Below, one piece after another: positions 8,198 through 16,154 of a stretch of DNA of 64,000 nt. Position 1 is the stretch's first letter. Each line of letters begins with the position of its first letter. The notes below the pieces were generated by a model. That model saw nothing but the letters and a program-made list of their open reading frames with translations. It ran no database searches and was not told the DNA's origin. The DNA comes from Phycisphaerae bacterium (lineage in GTDB: Bacteria; Planctomycetota; Phycisphaerae; Phycisphaerales; Phycisphaeraceae), in the NCBI GenBank assembly GCA_030432595.1, contig JAUIGU010000014.1, forward strand, positions 31,775 through 95,774. Direction: 5' to 3'. The translations under genes were made by a program, and so were the position numbers.

Positions 8198-9052
8198 TTA
8201 TGCGTCCTGCATGTTCAGTTGCCGAGCGGCCGCGGTGACGGTCTGGTCGATCAGCGTGGCGATCGTCATCGGGCCCACGCCGCCGGGCACGGGGGTGATC
8301 ATCGACGCGATTCCCTTTGCGGCGTCAAAGTCCACGTCGCCGACGTTGCCGGGGTTGTAGCCCGCGTCCATGACGACCGCGCCGGGCTTGATCCAATCGC
8401 CCTGAACGAACTGCGGTTTGCCGACCGCGGCGACCACGATATCCGCCTGTTTCACGACGGTGCCGAGGTTTTGTGTCCGGCTGTGGCAGATGGTCACCGT
8501 CGCGTTGCGGTCCAGCAGCAGCCCGGCCATCGGTTTGCCGAGGATCGCGGACCGGCCGATGACCACCGCGTGCTTGCCCTCGATCTTCACGTTGTACGCG
8601 TCGAGCAAACGGACGATCCCGCCGGGCGTACACGAGGCAAAACCCGCTTCGCCGAACCACATGTGGGCGAAGCTGCCGAAGGTCACGCCGTCCACGTCCT
8701 TGCCGACCGGGATCGCCTCGAACGCGGCGCGTTCGTCGACGTGCGGCGGGCTGGGGTGCTGAAGCAGGATGCCGTGGACCGCGTCGTCTTGACCGAGCTT
8801 CGTGATCTCGGCGACGAGTTGCTCGGTCGTGGTGGATTCGGGCAGCTCGACCTTGAGCGAACGCATGCCGATGCCCTCGCACCGCTTGCGTTTCATCTGG
8901 GTGTAGGTGACCGACGCCGGGTCGGCCCCGACCAGCACCGTCGCGAGGCACGGCACAACGCCCGTCTGGTCGATGATGTGCGCGACGCGTTTTTCCGCCG
9001 CCGCCAGCGTCTCGGCCGCCACGCGTTTGCCGTCCATGAGCTCCGCGGTCAT
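8198..9052 (-). CDS. folD: Bifunctional methylenetetrahydrofolate dehydrogenase / cyclohydrolase
   Basis: FolD interconverts 5,10-methylene-, methenyl- and 10-formyl-tetrahydrofolate with NADP. The 284-residue protein has the catalytic YTQMK motif with its lysine, PVGKDVDGV for folate binding, and VIGRSAILGKPM for the dinucleotide. The common LLQLPLP loop reads LLQHPSP here, a variant also seen in some FolD relatives. The ATG at 9052 is chosen because the protein then begins a few residues before the conserved start (MTAELMDGKRVA); the open frame extends upstream only into the 5' region shared with the divergent CinA gene. Confidence 0.95.
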   Translation of the reverse strand: MTAELMDGKRVAAETLAAAEKRVAHIIDQTGVVPCLATVLVGADPASVTYTQMKRKRCEGIGMRSLKVELPESTTTEQLVAEITKLGQDDAVHGILLQHPSPPHVDERAAFEAIPVGKDVDGVTFGSFAHMWFGEAGFASCTPGGIVRLLDAYNVKIEGKHAVVIGRSAILGKPMAGLLLDRNATVTICHSRTQNLGTVVKQADIVVAAVGKPQFVQGDWIKPGAVVMDAGYNPGNVGDVDFDAAKGIASMITPVPGGVGPMTIATLIDQTVTAAARQLNMQDA

Positions 9053-9122
9053 GACCGGAAGATAGCAGACCCGCCCCCCACCGGCACGGCCGAAACCGCC
9101 GCCGCGCCCTACCATCGCCGCC

Positions 9123-10478
9123 ATGACCGTGAATCACGAACCACCACAAAACACCGACGCCGTCCACGCCGTGCTGCTGTCCATCGGCGACGAGCTCGTG
9201 CTCGGGCAGACCGTGGACACCAACACCGCCTGGCTCGCGCAGCGCCTGGCCCGGCGGGGCATCGCGTGCGTCCGCCACGAGACCGTCGCCGACGACCGCG
9301 CCCTGATCGCCGCCGCGCTGCGCCGCGCGGCAAGGGACGCACGGCTGGTCCTGGTGTCCGGCGGGCTGGGGCCCACCGCCGACGACCTCACCCGTGAAGC
9401 GCTCGCCGACGCGATGGGCGTGAGTCTGGAGCTTCACGAGCCGTCGCTCAACCAACTGCTGAAGTTCTTCAAGCGCCTCGACAAGCCCATGCCCGAACGC
9501 AACCGCGTGCAGGCGATGTGCCCGATCGGCGCGACGATGATCCCCAACGCCCACGGCACCGCGCCCGGCATCCACGCAGAACTCAAAGACGAAGAACGCG
9601 AAACGTCCACGCACGTCTTCGTCACGCCCGGCGTGCCGCGCGAGATGAAGGGGATGTTCGACGACGCCATCGAACCGCGGATGCAAGCCTTCACCGGCTC
9701 CGCCGACACGCTCCTGACCGCCAAAGTCAACACGTTCGGGCTCGGTGAGTCCGACGTCGCGCAGAAGCTCGGCGACCTCATGGCCCGCGACCGCAACCCC
9801 ACGGTCGGCACCACCGTCTCCGACGGGCTGTGCTCGGTCCGCATCCGCGTCCGCCACGCCGACCCCGCAACTGCCGCGCGTCTGCGCGATGAAACGATTG
9901 CTCACGTGGAAGCGGCGTTGGGCGCGGTGTGCTTCGGGCACGACGAAGACACGCTGCAATCCGCGCTGATCAAATCCCTGCACGACAAGGGCAAGACGCT
10001 CGCCACCGCCGAGTCCTGCACGGGCGGGCTGCTCGGCTCGCTCATCACCGACGTGCCCGGCTCCAGCAACGTCTACGCCGGCGGGTGGGTGACGTACAGC
10101 AACGCGATGAAGACGTCGCAGCTCGGCGTCGATCCGGGATTGATCGAGAAGCACGGCGCCGTAAGCCCCGCCGTCGCCGAAGCGATGGCCCAGGGCGCGC
10201 GGACGCGCAGCGGTGCCGACTTTGCGCTGTCGCTGACCGGCGTGGCCGGGCCCGGCGGCGGGACCGAAGAGAAGCCGGTGGGCACCGTCTGGATCGGCCT
10301 CGCCACACCCGAGGGCGTGACGCCTTACCTCGCGAAACTCACCGGCAACCGCGCGGCCGTCCGCGATCGCGCCGCCAAGTGCGCCATGCAACTGCTCCGC
10401 CTCACGCTGCTCGGGCAAGACCCGCTGCAGGTCCGGTGGGTCACGAAGCCCGATGCTTCCGACACACTCGCAAGCTGA
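9123..10478 (+). CDS. CinA-family protein (molybdopterin-binding-like plus NMN deamidase domain)
   Basis: A two-domain CinA protein of 451 residues. The N-terminal MoCF-like domain (about 15-180) contains SIGDELVLGQTVDTN and SGGLGPTADDLTRE; the C-terminal PncC domain (about 300-430) contains TAESCTGGLLGSLIT and LTGVAGPGGGTEEKPVGT, the deamidase signature that converts nicotinamide mononucleotide to nicotinate mononucleotide in NAD salvage. A short extra loop (ELKDEERETSTH) lies between the strands before FVTPGVP. It is divergent from folD with about 70 bp between the starts. Confidence 0.92.
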   Translation: MTVNHEPPQNTDAVHAVLLSIGDELVLGQTVDTNTAWLAQRLARRGIACVRHETVADDRALIAAALRRAARDARLVLVSGGLGPTADDLTREALADAMGVSLELHEPSLNQLLKFFKRLDKPMPERNRVQAMCPIGATMIPNAHGTAPGIHAELKDEERETSTHVFVTPGVPREMKGMFDDAIEPRMQAFTGSADTLLTAKVNTFGLGESDVAQKLGDLMARDRNPTVGTTVSDGLCSVRIRVRHADPATAARLRDETIAHVEAALGAVCFGHDEDTLQSALIKSLHDKGKTLATAESCTGGLLGSLITDVPGSSNVYAGGWVTYSNAMKTSQLGVDPGLIEKHGAVSPAVAEAMAQGARTRSGADFALSLTGVAGPGGGTEEKPVGTVWIGLATPEGVTPYLAKLTGNRAAVRDRAAKCAMQLLRLTLLGQDPLQVRWVTKPDASDTLAS

Positions 10479-10530
10479 AACACTCGCGACGCGTTTCGGC
10501 ACTTGGGTCTGTGACGCAAACAGAGGTTCT

Positions 10531-11382
10531 CTATTCCGCCGTGTCCTGCGACCACAGCACCGGGTTCAGCGGGTCGTTCATGACTTCGCCGACCTTCGTG
10601 CTCGGGGTCCAACGCTCCCAGTCCGCGCGATGGTTGTCGTGCTGCGGCTCGAGCAGGCGCGTGTCCTGGGCCATGTAGATCACAGTGAACACACGCCGCG
10701 GGTCGTCGAGCTTGTTCGGCCCGGCCCGGTGCAGCGTCCAGCCGTAGTGGAAACTCACTTCGCCCAGCGCGTAAGGCTCGAACACCTCCTCCACGCGGTT
10801 GGACTTCACGGCCTGGTCGATGATCTTTTCCGACTCGTCGGAAATCGCAATGTCCCGCGCGATGTGGCGGCGGTGGCTGCCCTTCCCGAAGCACAGCGGG
10901 CCGTGTTCGAGCGGCACCGCGGTGAAGGGCATCCACATCGTGCAGCAGTTCGTTGTGTCCATCGGCCAGTAGAACTGGTCGACGTGCCACGGGGTGAACC
11001 CGCCGCCCGCCTCTTTGTAGAGCGACTGGTCGTGCCAGAGCCGGGTGCCGGCGACGCCCATGAGTTCCGCGGCGGCCCGGGCGGCGCGGCGGTTGAAGGT
11101 GAGCTGCTTGACCGTTTCGTCGAGTTCCCAGAGGTTGCCGACCTGGATGAAAGCCTTGCCGTAGGTGTTGCGCTGTTCGAGCGGGACGTCGCGGTATTTG
11201 TTGTGTTCGAGCGTGCGCGTCGTCACGACGTCGTCGAAGAACGCGAGCGTCTCGGCGGTGTAGAACCCGGGCAGCTTGACGAAGCCGTCGTCCCGGAAGC
11301 GCTGCCGCTGCCCGTCGGTGAGTGCGTAGGGCGCGGCGAGTTCGGCTTCGACGGCGGCGGGGAGTTTGGTGGTCGCGGGCAT
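10531..11382 (-). CDS. Phytanoyl-CoA dioxygenase family protein
   Basis: An Fe(II)/2-oxoglutarate-dependent oxygenase of the PhyH family, 283 residues. The iron ligands are visible as H133-x-D135 (PWHVDQFY) and H218 (TLHRAGPN), and an arginine about 11 residues later (DDPRR) fits 2-oxoglutarate binding. The start at 11382 has GGAG eight bases upstream; an ATG 12 codons upstream is less likely. The gene is divergent from an AraC-type regulator, a layout frequent in planctomycetes, so the regulator may control it. The true substrate is unknown; most bacterial members do not act on phytanoyl-CoA. Confidence 0.9.
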   Translation of the reverse strand: MPATTKLPAAVEAELAAPYALTDGQRQRFRDDGFVKLPGFYTAETLAFFDDVVTTRTLEHNKYRDVPLEQRNTYGKAFIQVGNLWELDETVKQLTFNRRAARAAAELMGVAGTRLWHDQSLYKEAGGGFTPWHVDQFYWPMDTTNCCTMWMPFTAVPLEHGPLCFGKGSHRRHIARDIAISDESEKIIDQAVKSNRVEEVFEPYALGEVSFHYGWTLHRAGPNKLDDPRRVFTVIYMAQDTRLLEPQHDNHRADWERWTPSTKVGEVMNDPLNPVLWSQDTAE

Positions 11383-11521
11383 GGGCGGGCTCCGGGGGGA
11401 AGGATGGGGAGCCGGCATTGCACCCGATCCCGTGGGCGGCGTCTACGCGGATTCTGCGTTTTACATGCTATATTGATGTTTGAAGGATTTTTTTCTTCAC
11501 TTCGCATCATAGAGGCATGAG
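11383..11521. promoter_or_regulatory. Divergent promoter region between PhyH and AraC genes
   Basis: This 139-bp gap contains an AT-rich block at about 11459-11515 that stands out from the GC-rich surroundings (TGCTATATTGATG, then a run of T at 11487-11493). It holds the GAGG ribosome site for the AraC gene at its right end and probably the promoters of both genes. No exact -35/-10 pair or operator can be assigned from sequence alone. Confidence 0.5.
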
Positions 11522-12361
11522 ATGATCCCGCGTCGCGAACACGTCAAGGCCGGGCCGGACGCCTCGTTTCCGACCCACCGGACGCGTCGGCACGGGTTCC
11601 CGTTCATCTGGCACTGGCACCCCGAATACGAACTGACGCTCATCCTGCGGGGGCGCGGCGAGCGGTACGTCGGTGACCACATCGAACCGTTCACCGAGGG
11701 CGACCTGGTCCTCATCGGCGGGAACCTGCCGCACTCGTGGTCGGCGACGGTGCGTCGGCAGCGCTGGTGCGAGGCCGTGGTGGTGCAGTTCGACCCGATG
11801 CGGATGGGCACGTCGCTCTGGGCCCTGCCCGAGATGCAGCCGGTGATGCGGACGCTGGAATGTTCGTCGCGCGGCCTGGTGTTCGATGACGACGCGGTGC
11901 GCGACGTGCTGGCGGGGTTGCCGGCGCTGCGGGCGTCGGGCCGGTTGGTTCGCCTGCTCGACGTGCTGACGCGTCTGGCCGACCTGGAGCCCCGGCCGCT
12001 GTGTTCGCCGGGCTACCGGGTGGGGCCTTCGCGCCGCGACCAGGAGCGACTCGAAAACGTGCTCGCGACGTTGCACACCGACTTCCGGGACGAGGTGTCG
12101 GTGGGGCCCGTCGCGCAGATGCTCGGGTTGACGCCGGAAGCGACGTGCCGCTTCTTCAAGCGCAGCACCGGGCGGACGCTGATCCAGTACGTCCACGCGT
12201 TGCGGGTGGCGGAGGCGTGCCGGCTGCTGGGCGAGACCGACGACAACATCTCCGACATCGCGTTCGAGGTGGGGTTCGGGAACCTGCCGCACTTCAACCG
12301 GGTGTTCCGCCGGGAGCGCGGGATGACGCCACGGGCGTACCGCAAGGCCGTGCCGTCGTGA
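11522..12361 (+). CDS. AraC-family transcriptional regulator with cupin sensor
   Basis: A 279-residue regulator. The N-terminal cupin-like domain (about 15-110) has the HWHPEYELTLILRGRGERYVG pattern in part and the later LIGGNLPHSW motif. The C-terminal 100 residues form two helix-turn-helix units, VGPVAQMLGLTPEATCRFFKR and ISDIAFEVGFGNLPHFNRVFRR in part, ending in the family signature GMTPRAYRK. GAGG lies six bases before the ATG. It presumably binds a small carbohydrate-like ligand and controls the divergent dioxygenase gene; ligand and target are inference. Confidence 0.92.
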   Translation: MIPRREHVKAGPDASFPTHRTRRHGFPFIWHWHPEYELTLILRGRGERYVGDHIEPFTEGDLVLIGGNLPHSWSATVRRQRWCEAVVVQFDPMRMGTSLWALPEMQPVMRTLECSSRGLVFDDDAVRDVLAGLPALRASGRLVRLLDVLTRLADLEPRPLCSPGYRVGPSRRDQERLENVLATLHTDFRDEVSVGPVAQMLGLTPEATCRFFKRSTGRTLIQYVHALRVAEACRLLGETDDNISDIAFEVGFGNLPHFNRVFRRERGMTPRAYRKAVPS

Positions 12362-12496
12362 AGCCGTTCGTGGCGGCGTGGCGGACGCGCTGCACGCGAG
12401 CGACCGAATCGAATCACACGCCAACCACATTCTTGCGGTCACCTCGTTCTGAGTATTCGTGAATCAAACGCGGCTCGTCGTGCGTCTTGTCGGCAG

Positions 12497-12835
12497 ATGG
12501 TGGTGCATCTACAAGACCCGCGGGACCCGTTGCGACTGGCCGGCTGCGCGTGCCCGCAATGCGATTACGACCTCAAGGCCTGCCGTACGTGCCGGTGCCC
12601 CGAGTGCGGTCTGTTGTTCGACCTTGACGACGTGCGGCAACGACGCGCCGAACACCCGGAGACCCGTATCACCACGGGTGTCGCCAGTGTGGGCGTCACC
12701 GCGGTCGTGGCGGCTCTGCTCTGGATGGCGGATCAGTTTCTCGATCTTTACTGGGGCGGGCTGATCGGGCTGCTGATGGTCGGGCTGGCGGTGGTGGTGC
12801 TGCTGATCGTGTGGGCGTACCACCTGCTGCTGTGA
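12497..12835 (+). CDS. Small zinc-ribbon membrane protein
   Basis: A 112-residue protein with a planctomycete-style zinc ribbon at residues 17-40 (CACPQCDYDLKACRTCRCPECG) seen as CPQC...CPEC, followed by two membrane segments (about 60-78 and 85-110). The ribbon plus membrane helices recurs in another protein here (17327-18316). Function is unknown. Its stop codon lies only 2 bp from the stop of the convergent radA gene. Confidence 0.7.
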   Translation: MVVHLQDPRDPLRLAGCACPQCDYDLKACRTCRCPECGLLFDLDDVRQRRAEHPETRITTGVASVGVTAVVAALLWMADQFLDLYWGGLIGLLMVGLAVVVLLIVWAYHLLL

Positions 12836-12837
12836 AG

Positions 12838-14247
12838 CTATTGCAGTTCCTGAATGGCCTGATCGAGGGAATCCACTGGATGGGTGTCGAGACCTTCGAC
12901 CTTGAGCTTCGAACCCTTCGGCACGAGCACACGGGAAAAGCCGAGGCGTTGTGCCTCGGCGAGTCGGCGTTCGAGTTGCTGCACGTGGCGGACCTCGCCG
13001 CCCAGGCCGATCTCCCCGACGGCGGCGGTCTTCTCCGGGAGCGAACGATTCAGGTGCGCCCCCGCGATGGCGAGCGCCAACGGAAGATCGGCGGCGGGCT
13101 CGGCGATCTTCAGCCCGCCCACGCTGCTGGTGAACACGTCCTGGTCGGCCAGACGAAGCTCCGCGCGTTTTTCCAACACGGCGATGAGCATCGCGAGGCG
13201 GTTGCTGTCCAGGCCGGTTGCCTTGCGTTTCGCGCTGCCGAGAAAGCCCGTCGCCGTCAGCGCCTGGATCTCGACGAGCAAACAGCGCGACCCCGACAAC
13301 ACCGGGCAGACCACGGAACCCGGGCGCGGCGCGTGCTCCTTGGCGAGCAGTCCGCCCGCGTCGGTGACCTCGGCGAGCCCGGTGCCGGTCATCTCAAATA
13401 AGCCCACCTCGAGCGTGTTGCCGAAGCGGTTTTTCACGGCGCGGACGACGCGGTGGGCGTGGTAGCGGTCGCCCTCGAAGGCGAGCACGGCGTCGACCAT
13501 GTGCTCCAGCAGTTTCGGACCCGCGAGGTTGCCCGACTTGGTGACGTGGCCGACGAGCAGCAGCGCGTGGCCGGCAGCCTTGGCGTGATACACCAGCTCC
13601 AACGTGCAGGTCCGCAGTTGCGTCACGCTCCCGGGCGCGGCGGGCAGGTCGCCCTTGTAGATCATCTGCACCGAGTCGATGACGACGGCCGCGGGGTTGA
13701 GCTTGCGCGTCTGCTCGACGATCCGGGCGAGGTTCGTGTCCGCGAGCACGTACAGGTTCTCGGGCAACTCGTGGCTGACGTTGCTGTGCTGCGCAAGGCG
13801 CTCGGCCCGCAATCGGATCTGCGCCGCGGATTCTTCCGCCGAGACATAAAGCACGGGTCGGCCTTGACGCGCCAACCGCCCGGCGGCCTGGAGCATCAGC
13901 GTCGACTTGCCGATGCCCGGGTCCCCGCCCAGCAGCACGGCCGAGCCGGGGACCAGCCCGCCGCCCAGCACGCGGTCGAACTCGCCGATGCCCGTGACGA
14001 TGCGCGGCGTGTTCTCCGCCTCGCCGATGTCGGTGATCGGCAGCGCCTGGACGCGCGACGCGTCGTCAACGCCGGAGCCGCCAGCCGGGCTCGCAAACGC
14101 CGGCCGGTGCGCATCCTGGGTCGCCGACTTGTCGATGCGGAACTCCTCCAGCGCATCCCACGTCCCGCAATCCGGACACCGCCCGGCCCACTTGGCGAAC
14201 GACGACCCGCAGTGGGAGCAGACGAACTGGGTGCGGGCCTTGGCCAT
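12838..14247 (-). CDS. radA: DNA repair protein RadA
   Basis: RadA (Sms) is a RecA-like, DnaB-like ATPase that drives branch migration during recombinational repair. The 469-residue protein has the N-terminal C4 zinc finger (C10, C13, C24, C27; CSHCG and CPDCG), Walker A GDPGIGKST at about 108-116, the RadA-specific KNRFG motif near residue 263, and the C-terminal Lon-protease-like domain with GEIGLGGEVRHV. The ATG at 14247 puts the zinc finger at the normal distance; the frame stays open further upstream into the hairpin at 14317-14412, which is not part of the protein. Divergent from the ctp-tsaD operon. Confidence 0.95.
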   Translation of the reverse strand: MAKARTQFVCSHCGSSFAKWAGRCPDCGTWDALEEFRIDKSATQDAHRPAFASPAGGSGVDDASRVQALPITDIGEAENTPRIVTGIGEFDRVLGGGLVPGSAVLLGGDPGIGKSTLMLQAAGRLARQGRPVLYVSAEESAAQIRLRAERLAQHSNVSHELPENLYVLADTNLARIVEQTRKLNPAAVVIDSVQMIYKGDLPAAPGSVTQLRTCTLELVYHAKAAGHALLLVGHVTKSGNLAGPKLLEHMVDAVLAFEGDRYHAHRVVRAVKNRFGNTLEVGLFEMTGTGLAEVTDAGGLLAKEHAPRPGSVVCPVLSGSRCLLVEIQALTATGFLGSAKRKATGLDSNRLAMLIAVLEKRAELRLADQDVFTSSVGGLKIAEPAADLPLALAIAGAHLNRSLPEKTAAVGEIGLGGEVRHVQQLERRLAEAQRLGFSRVLVPKGSKLKVEGLDTHPVDSLDQAIQELQ

Positions 14248-14316
14248 GAGGCGGAGGATACTGCGGGCGTGGTGCGACGAACTGAAAGTTGTGAACACAC
14301 GGGGCGTGGCTGCGTA

Positions 14317-14412
14317 GGGTCTGGGGCTTGGGGGCTGGGGTTTGGCGGACAAGGATTGAGATCACGCGATCTCCTTTGTTCTTCCCGACCCCAGCCCCCA
14401 AGCCCCAGACCC
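14317..14412. repeat. Hairpin with 25-nt heptad-repeat arms (GGGNYTG units)
   Basis: Left arm 14317-14341 and right arm 14388-14412 are perfect reverse complements over 25 nt. Each arm reads as three 7-nt units of the form GGGNYTG plus a final GGGT. The 46-nt interior is itself partly self-complementary (GAGATC acgc GATCTC in the centre). It lies between the divergent starts of radA and the processing protease. Arm length and 7-nt period are shared with the elements at 16524-16643 and 61755-61848 although the unit sequence differs. Confidence 0.85.
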
Positions 14413-14471
14413 GCGCCCGGTGTCCCCTCCCACACGGCCAACTCCCCACCCGCAGCCCCTACAATCCGCCC

Positions 14472-16154
14472 ATGCACAAGAACCGACTCGCCGCCAACCT
14501 CGCGATCGTGGCCGTGATGGCCGTCCTGCTCGTCTCGCTCCGCACGACCTGGGCGCGGACCGGCGGGCCGCTCGAACAGATCGACCTGTTCGTCCACCTG
14601 CGGTACGACCTGCTGCAGAACTACGTCGAGCAGCCCGACGACCAGGCGATGATCGAGGGCGCGGTGCGCGGCATGATCGAGTCGCTCAACGACCCATACA
14701 CCGTGTACATGAACAAGGAAGAGTTCGACGACTTCAACAAGCACGTGTCCGGATCGTTCTCCGGCATCGGCGCCGAGGTCAACTACAACCCCGACGAGGA
14801 ACGCCTGCAGATCATCTCGCCGCTCGAAGACTCGCCCGCCTACAACTCCGGCGTCATGGCCGGCGACATCGTGCTCGAAGTCGACGGCGAGGACACGCAC
14901 CAGATGAAAGTCACCGAGGCGGTGCAGAAGCTCACCGGGCCCGAGGGCACGGACGTGACCATCAAGGTGCTCCACCCCACCGGCGACGAGGAGACGATCA
15001 CCATCACCCGTGCCCGCATCGAGGTCAAGACCGTCCGCGGGTTCCAGCGCGACGCGGACCAGCACTTCCGCTACTGGCTCGACGAGGGCCGGAAGATCGG
15101 CTACGTCCGTCTGTCGCAGTTCAATCAGGACTCGGCCGCGGACCTGCGGGCGGTGCTCGATACGCTGGTCGACCAGGGCATGACCGCGCTGGTGTTCGAC
15201 CTGCGGTTCAACCCCGGCGGCCTGCTGCCCGCCGCCAAAGAGATCAGCGACATGTTCCTCCCCGCCGGCCAGCGCATCGTTTCGGTCGGCGGGCGCTCCG
15301 TGCCCGAGCAGGTGTTCGAGAGCGAGCAAGGCGTGGTCGTGCCCGAAGACCTCCCCGTGGTGGTGCTCGCCAACGAGAGCAGCGCCTCGGCGTCGGAGAT
15401 CGTCACCGGCGCGCTGTCCGAGAACGGCCGGGCGCTGTTCGTGGGCACGCGCACCTTCGGCAAGGGCAGCGTCCAGCAACTCAAAGAGCTCGACAATGAA
15501 CTGGGCGCGCTCAAGATCACCAACGCGTACTACTACCTGCCCTCGGGCCGGAACATCCACCGCCGGCCGATCAACGGCGACGAAGGCCTGACCGAAGTCG
15601 AAAAGCCCGCGCTGGACGACGACGGCGCGCCCGTGCTGGATGATGATGGCAACCCCACGACCGAGACCGTGAAAATCGAGAAGCCCTGGGGCGTCGACCC
15701 GTCCGAGGGCCAGTACGTGCCCATGACCGTTGAGGAGATCACCGAGATGATCGAACTGCGCCGCAACCGCGACGCGGTGCGCGACCGCAACGGCGACGAG
15801 GCCACTGCGATCACACCGTCGTACGTGCGCGAAGAACTGAAAGACCCGCAGCTCGCCGCCGCGTACGAGGCGGTCCTGGGCAAACTCGACACCGGCGACT
15901 GGCCGCAGGTCGGGCAGGACAACGTCGAGGCGATCCTCGCCGCCTCGGAGATCGAAGGCCTCAAACGCGCCCGCAAACGCGCCCTCGAAGCGTTGGACAT
16001 GATCGACGAAGAACTCGCCGAGCTTGGCGTCGTCGCGCCCGCCGACGAGGCGATGATGCCGCCCGAGACGCTCGGCCCGGGCGTTGAAGACGCGATCGAA
16101 GACGCCACGGACCAAGCCGTGCAAGACCTCGAGCCCGAGCCGGCTGCGCCGTGA
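14472..16154 (+). CDS. S41-family C-terminal processing protease
   Basis: A periplasmic or membrane-tethered serine protease of the CtpA/Prc type, 560 residues. An N-terminal hydrophobic segment (about 9-22, NLAIVAVMAVLLVSL) is a signal anchor. A PDZ domain covers about 95-180, with catalytic Ser304 in NESSASASEI and Lys331 in FGKGSVQ. After the usual S41 core there is an acidic, repeat-like insertion (DDDGAPVLDDDGN) and a long C-terminal helical tail to the Pro-rich end. Its stop overlaps the GTG start of tsaD (GTGA), so the two are coupled. Confidence 0.93.
   Translation: MHKNRLAANLAIVAVMAVLLVSLRTTWARTGGPLEQIDLFVHLRYDLLQNYVEQPDDQAMIEGAVRGMIESLNDPYTVYMNKEEFDDFNKHVSGSFSGIGAEVNYNPDEERLQIISPLEDSPAYNSGVMAGDIVLEVDGEDTHQMKVTEAVQKLTGPEGTDVTIKVLHPTGDEETITITRARIEVKTVRGFQRDADQHFRYWLDEGRKIGYVRLSQFNQDSAADLRAVLDTLVDQGMTALVFDLRFNPGGLLPAAKEISDMFLPAGQRIVSVGGRSVPEQVFESEQGVVVPEDLPVVVLANESSASASEIVTGALSENGRALFVGTRTFGKGSVQQLKELDNELGALKITNAYYYLPSGRNIHRRPINGDEGLTEVEKPALDDDGAPVLDDDGNPTTETVKIEKPWGVDPSEGQYVPMTVEEITEMIELRRNRDAVRDRNGDEATAITPSYVREELKDPQLAAAYEAVLGKLDTGDWPQVGQDNVEAILAASEIEGLKRARKRALEALDMIDEELAELGVVAPADEAMMPPETLGPGVEDAIEDATDQAVQDLEPEPAAP

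Noticed and set aside
8325..10502. Minus-strand open frame of 725 codons
   Set aside because: It runs antisense to the intact CinA gene and across folD in another frame; its composition is that of a shadow frame.
14248..14352. Extended N-terminus of RadA
   Set aside because: The extension is encoded by the hairpin's left arm and flanking DNA; the zinc finger of RadA starts ten residues after ATG 14247 as in other RadA proteins.
13896..16124. Minus-strand open frame of 742 codons
   Set aside because: Antisense to the processing protease, which has a complete catalytic set; His/Val/Asp-rich shadow translation.
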